NCBI GenBank assembly: GCA_963697355.1
Contig: CAVONV010000023.1
Location: forward strand, 248,001-312,000
Source of the DNA: CAVONV01 sp963697355
GTDB taxonomy: Bacteria; Acidobacteriota; Vicinamibacteria; Marinacidobacterales; DATDRI01
Direction of reading: 5' to 3'
Length of the DNA: 64,000 bases
Within the stretch, counting starts at the first letter, position 1, and each line of letters opens with the position of its first letter. Made by a program: the position numbers and the translations under genes. Below are positions 16,920 through 25,344 of the stretch, one piece after another. The notes beneath the pieces are model-generated. The model made no database searches, was not told the origin of the DNA, and worked only from the letters and a program-made list of their open reading frames with translations.

Positions 16920-19322
16920 ATGAACCATCGTCTGGTTCTTGTTCCCAAGGTGCTTCTATTTACCCTATTACTCGCTAATCCCCTCTGGGCCCAACTCCCC
17001 GAAGTACGCATCGGTGTCATCGTGGACGGTCCCTGGGAACGGAATCAAGAGATCGCTGAGCTGTACCAGAACGAGATTCTCTCATTGACGCACGGAGAAT
17101 ACGACGTCCAGTTTTCACAGGCCTTCTATGTCGAAGGTGATTGGACGGAAACGGGCATAAGAGCTGGTCTCGATCGACTCCTGAACGACCCGACGGTGGA
17201 TATAGTGTTGGCCATGGGTGTCATCGTAGGTGACATGGCAAGCCGCTATAGCGATCTGCCCAAGCCGGTGATCGCCCCCTTTATCATTGATGCCGCGGTA
17301 CAGGGTTTGCCGAGGCAAGGTGGTGCAAGCGGCGTGACGAATCTCAATTATCTCACCGGAACGGTCACACTTCGGAGGGCTTTGGAAGTCTTCAAGGAGG
17401 TCATCCCGTTTCGTCACTTGGTGTCGCTCAACACGCGGGACTTCTTGGAGAACGTACCGGGGATCGAAGGACGCGTCGATGAGTTGATGGATGAGTTCGA
17501 GTCCGATTTGACGGTGATACCTGTTGGCTCTTCTGTTGACGAGGTGCTGGAGGCCCTACCTGCCGAAGCCGATGCCGTGCTCGCCTATCCGCTGCTCCGG
17601 CTTCAATCGAGTGAGATTGATCGCCTGATTGCTGGTCTGAATGAGCGTCGGCTTCCCAGCTTTGCCATGTACTTCAGTCGGGACTATGTCGAGCAAGGGA
17701 TGCTGGTTGGTATTTCGGAAGATTCCATGGCCCGCCGCGCACGACGAGTGGCGCTGAACGCCCAACGTATTCTGCTCGGCGAGGATGCCGGAACACTGGC
17801 AGTGGATTTTCCCGAGCGAGAAGCGCTCATTATTAATATGGCGACGGCTCGGGTCATTGATGTCTTTCCAAGCTTCGCCCTCGAGACGGTGGGGGAGCTC
17901 ATCCATGAGGCCAGGGAAGACGTGACGCGACAATTGGGCTTGCGTTCAGCCATGGAAGAGGCCATTGCTGCAAATCTTGATCTGATCGCGCGTGAGCGCG
18001 AGGTGGCGGCGGGAGAAAAGGAAATCCCTATTGCCAAGTCTATTCGACTCCCGCAACTCGATTTCGCTGCGACCGGAATCATCATCGACGAGGACCGTGC
18101 GTCTGCCACGTTTCAGCCGGAACGCGTGTTTGCTCCCTCTCTCACGTTGACTCAGCTGATCTACTCGGAGTCCGCCAATGCCAACGTGACGATCCGACAA
18201 TATCTCCAAGAGGCCCGCGAGCACGATCGGGAGAGCTTACGGCTGGACATTGCACAGGACGCTGCCACGGCCTACCTCGACGTATTGAGAGCCAAGACGA
18301 GAGAAAAAATACTGAAAGACAACTTGGAGGTAAGCCGGTACAACTTGCAGCTGGCACGCGTTCGGGAATCCATCGGTGTAGCCGGTCCGGCGGAAGTCTA
18401 CCGCTGGGAGACCAGGATTGCAGGTAGTCGGAGCGACGTCATTGAAGCTTTGGCCGTGAGAAATCAACTTGAAATCGCTTTGAATCGATTGCTCAACCGG
18501 CCGGTCGAAGAACCTTTCTTGACCGAAGAGATCGGTCTTGGCGACCCGACGCTCCAGTACGTCCAAGAGGATTTCCGTCCTTACTTGTCCAATCGTTGGT
18601 ATTTTTCACTGTTCCGCGACTTCATGGTGGAGCTGGGTCTCGGACAATCACCGGAGCTTTTGGCTTTCGAAGCCGCTATCGCTGCGCAGGAAAGAAGTCT
18701 CGATGCATCACGCCGTGCGTTTTACGCGCCAGAGATCGTGTTCCAGGGTTCTCTGGAGCGGCCTATTCGTGGTGGCGCCAACTCGAGTGGCAGTACGTTT
18801 CCACCCGATTTGTTCCCGGGATTCGAAATCGAGCCGCCCAACGACATCAACTGGACCCTGTTTTTTGACGTTTCGCTACCCCTATTTACGAGCGGCGAGC
18901 GTCCCGCCATCCGAGACCAGGATGTGGAGAATCTGTCGAGGCTCCGATTTGAACGGGCGTCCGCGGCTCAGCGGATCGAGCAACGCATCCGATCAGCGCT
19001 CCACGCTGCTGGGGCCTCCTACGCAGGCATTCGGTTGGCTCAGCAAGCGGCAGAGGCGGCGGGGAACACACTCGAGCTGGTCACCGATTCCTACTCGAGA
19101 GGGGCGGTCTCGATTCTGGGTCTGCTGGATGCGCAAAACGCTTCGTTGGTTGCAGACGAGGCGGCGGAAAATGCCTTGTACGACTTTCTCGTTCGGTGGA
19201 TGGATGTCGAGCGCTCGGTGGGTCGCATTTACTTGCTCGTGGGACCCGAGGAACGAGAGGCTCTTTTTCGGCGAGCCGAAGATTTTTACAAGGAGCGTGG
19301 CGTCACACCGCCTAGCAGATAG
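16920..19322 (+). CDS. ABC-type substrate-binding domain fused to a TolC outer-membrane channel
   Basis: 800 residues. A signal peptide ends at LWAQ. Residues about 27-325 match the ABC_sub_bind (PF04392-like) periplasmic binding fold: VRIGVIVDGPWERN, DIVLAMGVIVGD, LPSFAMYFSRDYVEQGMLVG and ALIINMATARVIDV. Residues about 335-780 are a TolC/OEP channel with two helical-hairpin halves (RSAMEEAIAANLDLIARERE, then AQERSLDASRRAFYAPEI and DSYSRGAVSILGLLDAQNA). The ATG at 16920 is preferred because GGAGG lies 7 nt before it. The RND adaptor and pump genes follow, so this is their outer-membrane partner, with an extra ligand-binding head. The fusion is continuous, with no break. Confidence 0.85.
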   Translation: MNHRLVLVPKVLLFTLLLANPLWAQLPEVRIGVIVDGPWERNQEIAELYQNEILSLTHGEYDVQFSQAFYVEGDWTETGIRAGLDRLLNDPTVDIVLAMGVIVGDMASRYSDLPKPVIAPFIIDAAVQGLPRQGGASGVTNLNYLTGTVTLRRALEVFKEVIPFRHLVSLNTRDFLENVPGIEGRVDELMDEFESDLTVIPVGSSVDEVLEALPAEADAVLAYPLLRLQSSEIDRLIAGLNERRLPSFAMYFSRDYVEQGMLVGISEDSMARRARRVALNAQRILLGEDAGTLAVDFPEREALIINMATARVIDVFPSFALETVGELIHEAREDVTRQLGLRSAMEEAIAANLDLIAREREVAAGEKEIPIAKSIRLPQLDFAATGIIIDEDRASATFQPERVFAPSLTLTQLIYSESANANVTIRQYLQEAREHDRESLRLDIAQDAATAYLDVLRAKTREKILKDNLEVSRYNLQLARVRESIGVAGPAEVYRWETRIAGSRSDVIEALAVRNQLEIALNRLLNRPVEEPFLTEEIGLGDPTLQYVQEDFRPYLSNRWYFSLFRDFMVELGLGQSPELLAFEAAIAAQERSLDASRRAFYAPEIVFQGSLERPIRGGANSSGSTFPPDLFPGFEIEPPNDINWTLFFDVSLPLFTSGERPAIRDQDVENLSRLRFERASAAQRIEQRIRSALHAAGASYAGIRLAQQAAEAAGNTLELVTDSYSRGAVSILGLLDAQNASLVADEAAENALYDFLVRWMDVERSVGRIYLLVGPEEREALFRRAEDFYKERGVTPPSR

Positions 19323-19655
19323 TGGCGAGTGACCAGTGACCAGTCCGCCACGGCGGACCAATCGGCGGACCCGCCGAAGCTTGAATGGTGGAGAACGTTA
19401 GCGAAGGCGGGTAACCAGTGACCAGTAACCGGGTAACCAGTAAGACTCATGCAACGGTCAAAGGTGATCAGCGAGCGACCCACTAATAGGCTCGAATGGC
19501 AGAGAGCGCGCGAGCACGGCCCCTCAGGGCCGCCGGCCGGGAGGAATTGGGCGAGTATTTGGCGCCCAAGGGAATCCGGCCGTATGAGCCCGAGCGAAGA
19601 GCGAGGGCGGGCGCGAGCCGAGGAGGCGAGCGTCCCACTAATAAATGGAGCCGTC
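19323..19655. repeat. intergenic region with heptamer and GC-rich repeats
   Basis: GACCAGT heptamers (19331-19344 and again about 19413-19440) flank a GC-rich palindromic element (CGGCGGACCCGCCGAAGC at 19363 and TTAGCGAAGGCGGG at about 19399). Two copies of GCGAGCG(A/T)CCCACTAATA follow, near 19470 and 19627. No gene is supported, although the frame of the next gene stays open through part of it. Confidence 0.6.
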
Positions 19656-20768
19656 ATGCATTCAATCAGATGCTTCCGCAACGATGTCGCACTTCTGCTT
19701 CTAGCTGGCTTTGTCTGGTCCTGTGGGCCGAGTGAAGAAATCCCACCCCCTCGTCTGCGGCCTGTCCGCTACCAGGAGGCCCACGCTACGAGCGGAATGC
19801 GTGTTCGGACGTTTTCCGGGACCGCGGAAGCGGATGTGGAAGTCAGCCTCAGCTTTCGCGTGAGCGGCAATATCCAACGGTTGTTGGTGCAAAGAGGGGA
19901 TCGAGTCGAGGAGGGCCAGCTCATTGCCGAATTGGATCCGAGCGATTACGAGCTTCAGGTCCAAGAGGCTGAAGCCTCCCTTATTCAGGCAGAGGCCCGA
20001 GCCCGTCAAGTAGAGTCCGATTACGACAGGGTGAGGGGTTTGTATGAGAATCGCAACGCAGCCAAGGCCGACTTGGATGCTGCCCGCGCAGAAGCTGAGT
20101 CGGCCCGAGCCCAGATCGATGCTTCCGTGAAGCGCCTCGAGCAAGCCCGCGCGCAGCTGTCCTATACCCGTCTTCGGGCACCGACGGCGGGCTCCATCGC
20201 ATTCGTGCCGGTGGAAGTCAACGAGAACGTTATTTCGGGGAGGCAGATCGCGCTTCTCACTGCCGGGGCACGCCCCAATGTCAACGTCGCCGTTCCCGAG
20301 AGCCTCATTGGGGAGATTCAGCAAGGAGAGAATGTCACGGTCAGCTTCGATGCCTTTCCAGGGAGTAAGGCCGCTGCCGTAGTCACCAAGGTCGGTGTGG
20401 CAGTAACCGAATTGGCCTCGACCTTTCCGGTAACCGTACAGCTTCGAGAAGCAAATGAGGCTGTTCGATCGGGCATGGCGGCGTCCGTCGCCTTTACTTT
20501 CGGCCCTGCCGACGAGAGGGAACGCTACCTGCTCCCTCCCCATGCCGTGCTGGAGGATCGTGACGGTCGCTTCGTCTTCATCGTGGAGCCAAAGGCGTCG
20601 GGATCCGGCGTGGTGAGGCGGAAGCCGGTTACCGTCGGGGATATCACCGGGGTGGGGCTGGAGGTGCTGGATGGGCTTTCTGAGGGAGACCGGGTGGTCA
20701 CGGCAGGCGTGAGTCAGATTCATGACGGACTGGAGGTCGAGCTTGCCGAGGAAGGCAGTCCGTCATGA
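19656..20768 (+). CDS. RND efflux periplasmic adaptor lipoprotein (MFP family)
   Basis: 370 residues. The start ATG at 19656 has GGAG 5 nt upstream. The N-terminus is a lipoprotein signal ending at WSCG. Then come the barrel-sandwich/lipoyl half (SFRVSGNIQRLLVQRGDRVE), a long alpha-hairpin coiled coil rich in Ala/Arg/Glu (residues about 105-175), the second lipoyl half (YTRLRAPTAGSIA) and beta-barrel domains (GARPNVNVAVPESLIGEI). It links the RND permease to the TolC-type channel. The stop overlaps the permease start (ATGA). Confidence 0.93.
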   Translation: MHSIRCFRNDVALLLLAGFVWSCGPSEEIPPPRLRPVRYQEAHATSGMRVRTFSGTAEADVEVSLSFRVSGNIQRLLVQRGDRVEEGQLIAELDPSDYELQVQEAEASLIQAEARARQVESDYDRVRGLYENRNAAKADLDAARAEAESARAQIDASVKRLEQARAQLSYTRLRAPTAGSIAFVPVEVNENVISGRQIALLTAGARPNVNVAVPESLIGEIQQGENVTVSFDAFPGSKAAAVVTKVGVAVTELASTFPVTVQLREANEAVRSGMAASVAFTFGPADERERYLLPPHAVLEDRDGRFVFIVEPKASGSGVVRRKPVTVGDITGVGLEVLDGLSEGDRVVTAGVSQIHDGLEVELAEEGSPS

Positions 20769-23700
20769 GCATTACTCGCCTCGCTCTCGAGAAGAACCGA
20801 ATCACGCTCGTCCTTTTGGTCGTGATCGTCTTTGCCGGTATCCAAGCCTTTTTCACTCTTCCCCGAGCGGAAGACCCAGGATTCATCATACGGGCAGCGC
20901 AAATCACGACTTACTTTCCGGGTGGAAGCCCGGAGCGTGTCGAACAGCTCATCACCGACAAGTTGGAGAACGTCATCATGGAGATGCCGGAGTTGGACTT
21001 TGTGCAAAGCGAGTCCAAAACCGGGGTCTCTATCATCATCGTCAACATCTTGGAGAGCTACCGCGAGATGCGGCCCATTTGGGACAAGCTGCGGCGTAAA
21101 GTCGACGATGTTCGAGCCGAATTACCCGATGGGATTTCGGGTCCTTTCGTCAACGACGAGTTCGGTGACGTTTTCGGAACCATCGTGACGTTGACGGGCG
21201 AAGGCTACACCTACGCGGAGCTCAAGGACATCGCTGACGACGTGAGAGACGAGCTCCTTCTTATCGATGAGGTGGCCAAGGTCGAGATTTACGGCGCCCA
21301 AGAGGAACGCATCTTCGTCGAGTATAGAAACTCCCGTCTCGCAGAGCTGGGTCTTTCGGCGTTGCAGCTCAGTCAGATTCTAGAGAATCAGAACATCGTC
21401 TTTCCGGGCGGAGACGTCACCACGGGTTACGAGCGTATTGCTCTCGAGCCGACGGGAAGCTACGAGTCGGTGGAAGAGCTCAATGGAACGGTCATTCGTT
21501 TGCCCGACAGAGCCGATTTGATTTATCTCGGTGACATCGCCAAGGTGTATCGCGACTACATCGATCCTCCCCGAACCAAGATGACTGCGTCCGGTGTGCC
21601 AGGCCTAGGGTTAGCCGTCAGTCTCCGCGAGGGCGGGAATATTACCGCATTGGGTGACAAAGCACAGGATCTCATTCGCGATTTACAGGAACAGTATCCC
21701 TATGGCGTGAGCTTCGACTTCGTGGCGCTCCAGTCCTACCACGTGGATCGGAAGGTCCGCGATTTCACCAACAATCTGCTGCAAGCCATCGTACTTGTCT
21801 TGGGTGTCATGCTCGTGACGTTGGGACTTCGTACCGGTCTCGTCGTCGCCGCTCTCGTGCCCATGGCGATGATCATGGCCCTTCTCATCATGTCCTTCCT
21901 CGGCATCGGACTCGATCAGATGTCGCTGGCATCACTCATCATCGCCCTCGGCATGCTGGTGGACAACGCCATCGTCATGTCGGAATCCATCATGGTACAG
22001 ATAGCGGCGGGCAAAAGGGCCTTCGATGCCGCCGTGGATTCGGCGCGCGAGCTCCAGATTCCGCTACTTACCTCCTCGCTCACCACCGCGGCCGCCTTCC
22101 TTCCTATTTACCTTGCGGAATCATCGACGGGAGAATACACGGCTCCGCTCTTCAAAGTGGTCACCATTACGTTGCTTAGTTCCTGGGTGCTGGCTTTGAC
22201 GATGACTCCCTTGTTATGTGTCCTCTTCCTCCGGGTGAAACAACAAAGCCAAAGGGGTTTCGAGACGCGCTTCTATCGGTCATATCGAGCTGGGCTGCTT
22301 ACTGGGTTGAGGCATCCGATTCTGGCTGTATCGTCCGTCTTGATCGTTTTCTTCATTGCGATATACGGCATGGGATTCGTTCCCAACATTTTCTTCCCGT
22401 CGAACGACAAGGCGATCCTTACGGCCGAGCTCAAGCTCCCGGTGGGAAGTCCCATAGAGCGGACGGAGGGCGTGGTGCAGGAGATTGAAGCTCTTCATGA
22501 ATCAGGAGCTCAAAGTTGGTCCCGACCGGGAGGAAGGTGTTACCAATTGGTCGAGCTTCATCGGCCAAGGAGCGCCAAGATTCGTTCTTTCCTACAATCC
22601 CGAGCCGTCAAAGCCCGAGTATGCCTATATGCTGATCAATGCGACATCGCTCGGCGTGGTGACGACCGAACTGATTCCAAAGTTGGAAGCCTTCTGTTTC
22701 GCCCAATTCCCCGACCTGACGCCCACCATTTCCCTTTTGCCCCTTGGGCCACCTGCGAAAGCTCCCGTCGAAGTTCGATTGAGCGGAAGAGATGAGAACG
22801 AGGTGTTCCAACTGGTCGACGAAGTCAAAGCTGAGCTCGGGCGGATTCCCGGCACAAAGAACATTCGAGACGACTGGGGGCTTCGAACGAAGAAGCTGGT
22901 TGTCAACGTCGATCAGCCGCGTGCCCAAAGAGCGGGTTTGTCCAACTTGGATGTGGCCCTTTCGCTCCAGACGGTGCTGACCGGTTACGAGACGACCCAA
23001 TACCGTGAAGACGATAAGGTCATCCCGGTGCTGCTGCGTTCGGTCGCCGCCGAGAGGTCAGATATCGGAAAACTGGAAAGTCATAACATCTTCTCACAAT
23101 CCACGGGCCAGTCGGTTCCCCTCAAGCAAGTGGCCGACATCGAGGTGGTTTGGCAGCCGTCAGTGATTTTCCGCCGCGATCGACTGAAAACGGTGACCGT
23201 GAGCGCTGACGTCGATCCCGGCGTGAGTCCGGTCGAGGCCAGCTTTGCGGTGGACGATTGGCTCCAAGGGGAGAGTGAGGGTTGGCCCGTCGGCTATCGG
23301 TACGAGCTGGGTGGCGACATGGAGAACTCCCAAAAGGCCAACGAATCGATTGCCGCAAAGCTCCCTATTGCGGGCTTCATCATCGTGATTTTGTTGGTGG
23401 GGCAGTTCAACTCGATTCGCCGTCCCGTGATCATCATGGCCACCATTCCGTTGGCGATGATTGGGGTAACGGTAGGACTTCTGGGATTAGAATCCTATTT
23501 CGGGTTCATGACGTTGCTGGGCATCATCTCGCTCGCCGGAATCGTCATCAACAATGCCATCGTGCTCATCGATCGTATCAAGATAGAGATCGAAGACAAT
23601 GACTTGGCGCCTCCCCGCGCTGTCATCGAGGCGGCGCAGCGCCGCTTGAGACCGATTTTGCTGACGACCGCGACAACCGTAGGGGGACTCATCCCGCTCT

Positions 23701-23852
23701 ATCTTGGTGGTGGGCCCATGTGGGAGCCCATGGCCATCGCCATCATATTTGGCTTGGTCTTTTCCACGATGCTGACCTTGGGCATTGTGCCGATTCTCTA
23801 TTCGCTGCTGTTCCGCGTCAACTTCAGAGATTTCGAGTACGAAAGGGCGTGA
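20765..23852 (+). CDS. RND-family efflux permease (one frameshift)
   Basis: About 1028 residues, normal for the AcrB/HAE superfamily. It has the first membrane helix, then two porter lobes each followed by a membrane block. The helix-4 motif LIIALGMLVDNAIVMSESI keeps one proton-relay aspartate. The second half repeats the pattern (LLGIISLAGIVINNAIVLID). One apparent extra base near 22492 (GAAGCTCTTCATGAATCAG) shifts the frame between IEAL and MNQELKVGPD; both sides otherwise align with the family. It forms a tripartite pump with the adaptor upstream and the substrate-binding::TolC protein. The substrate cannot be read from sequence. Confidence 0.92.
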
Positions 23853-24165
23853 ATCAAAGAACTCAAGAACTCGAGTACTCAAGTACTCGAGAATTCAAGA
23901 GGGATGATGTTGGCGGTGAGGCCTGATTTGGCCGGCCCCAAGACAGACTCTAGAGTTGTTTTTCTTGTCTGACTGGCTTCTGCTTACTGGCTGCTTCCTC
24001 TTGCCGGCCCGCCTTCGCTCTGGAGACTGCCCGACTGCTTGTCTGCTGACTGCTTGACTGCCCGCCTACGCTACGGCGATTTCATAAGAGAGCTTCGGCG
24101 GGTCCGCCGTCTTGTCCGCTGTAGCCTTGGCGTAGGCGGAAGCCTTGGCGCAGGCGGACTGACTG
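23853..24165. repeat. intergenic repeat block between convergent genes
   Basis: 23860-23899 holds five 8-bp units in register (AACTCAAG, AACTCGAG, TACTCAAG, TACTCGAG, AATTCAAG). 24026-24064 holds ACTGC(TT/CC)G-type 7-8-mers. 24061-24160 holds the GC-rich element (GCTTCGGCGGGTCCGCC, GGCGTAGGCGGAAGCC). No gene or classical terminator was seen. Confidence 0.7.
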
Positions 24166-25272
24166 TTACTTCTTCTTGCCGCCCGAGATACTGCGGCTGC
24201 CCGATGTTCGCGTGGCTGAGCTAGATCCCGTGAAGCCTCTTCCTTGTGTCGCCCCTCCGATACGACCCGAAGAGCCTGTGGCCCTCGTCGAGCCGGACGC
24301 CCCGCCCGCAGGGTATCCAGTGCCCGATGACTTGGTGCGTAGTACACCGTGAGGGGATGAGCTTGCTCCTCCGCCCGGCAAATCCGCTTGCGTCGTCGCT
24401 GCCTCGCCTTGGCGCCGACCCGAACTGCCCTTCCATCTGAGCCAGAGTTGTCCGCTGCTGGATCTTCCCGCAGGCAAAGGGACAGGCCTCGGTTTGCCAA
24501 TGACCTTTTGCCGTTGGTGCTTTGTGGAATAGCCACTGGTTATCGACCTCACCTCATCCGGATAGTATCCAGGCCGGGTTCCTTGCTCGCCATTAGGGGA
24601 GGTTGTGTTTCCACCTCCCAGGCCTGGGTAAATGGGCCGGACAGGGTAGTGGGGGTACGAAGTGCAGGGGCTGCATCCGGGATATATGAAAGGAAAATAG
24701 GGAATCCCGCTCTCGTACGTTTCTTCCACAGATTCTTGCGCCTGGATTTGCGGCTCTTCCCTTCGCGGCCCTTCAGGACTTCGCCATGTGACATAAGTCG
24801 ATTTGGGTCCGTAGCGTCCCACTCTTATCAAGTACTGAAGGAACGCGTCGCTTGCTCCCGCACGCTTGAGCCCGATCAGATCCTCTTTGGTGAGGTCGTA
24901 ACTGGCATTTGGTGGCGCATTTGCCTCGATAAGGGCTCTAATCGTCCCCTCGGATACGCCCGAGAGCAGCAGCTCCATGATGTCCGGAATGGACAAAAAC
25001 GCGGACATCGAAGGCTTCGCAACCGGTAGTGATTGAAGCTCGAAAGAGTCGAGAGGAATCGAGTAGAGCCGGCCCTCTTCTGTTCGGAGCAAGAGCAGCC
25101 CTCCTTCGACACGTGTTTCGACGATATGCTCGGATTCCAGGCCCGGTACGACAATGGGAGACGCCGCCCAGGCTGAGGATGTGGATAGGAGCCACACTCC
25201 CAACACCCAATAGCAGACAAAGTAGAAGAGCAGAAACTTCCTCCGCTCCCTGTGAGTATATTTTGCGCCCAT
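24166..25272 (-). CDS. secreted hypothetical protein with a Gly/Ser/Arg-rich tail
   Basis: 368 residues from the ATG at 25272, which follows GGGGGGAG. A signal peptide (KFLLFYFVCYWVLGVWLLST...AWAA) leads to a small folded region (residues about 35-150; LLLLRTEEGRLYSIPLDS, and a helical IMELLLSGVSEGTIRALIEA segment). A Pro/Tyr/Gly linker and a strongly low-complexity C-terminus (GSSGR, GGAS, TRATGSSGRIGG, ending SISGGKKK) follow. The tail resembles disordered sticky sequences. I do not recognise a family. It is convergent with the RND permease gene. Confidence 0.6.
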   Translation of the reverse strand: MGAKYTHRERRKFLLFYFVCYWVLGVWLLSTSSAWAASPIVVPGLESEHIVETRVEGGLLLLRTEEGRLYSIPLDSFELQSLPVAKPSMSAFLSIPDIMELLLSGVSEGTIRALIEANAPPNASYDLTKEDLIGLKRAGASDAFLQYLIRVGRYGPKSTYVTWRSPEGPRREEPQIQAQESVEETYESGIPYFPFIYPGCSPCTSYPHYPVRPIYPGLGGGNTTSPNGEQGTRPGYYPDEVRSITSGYSTKHQRQKVIGKPRPVPLPAGRSSSGQLWLRWKGSSGRRQGEAATTQADLPGGGASSSPHGVLRTKSSGTGYPAGGASGSTRATGSSGRIGGATQGRGFTGSSSATRTSGSRSISGGKKK

Positions 25273-25344
25273 GGCTCCCCCCCTCGTCGATAATGGGGCC
25301 TCTGCTCCCAGCATATTCCTAGGTAAGGAGTAGAGCAAACCCGG

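Noticed and set aside
19701..20723. 340-codon open frame on the minus strand
   Set aside because: Antisense to the RND adaptor gene, whose lipoyl and barrel domains are clear.
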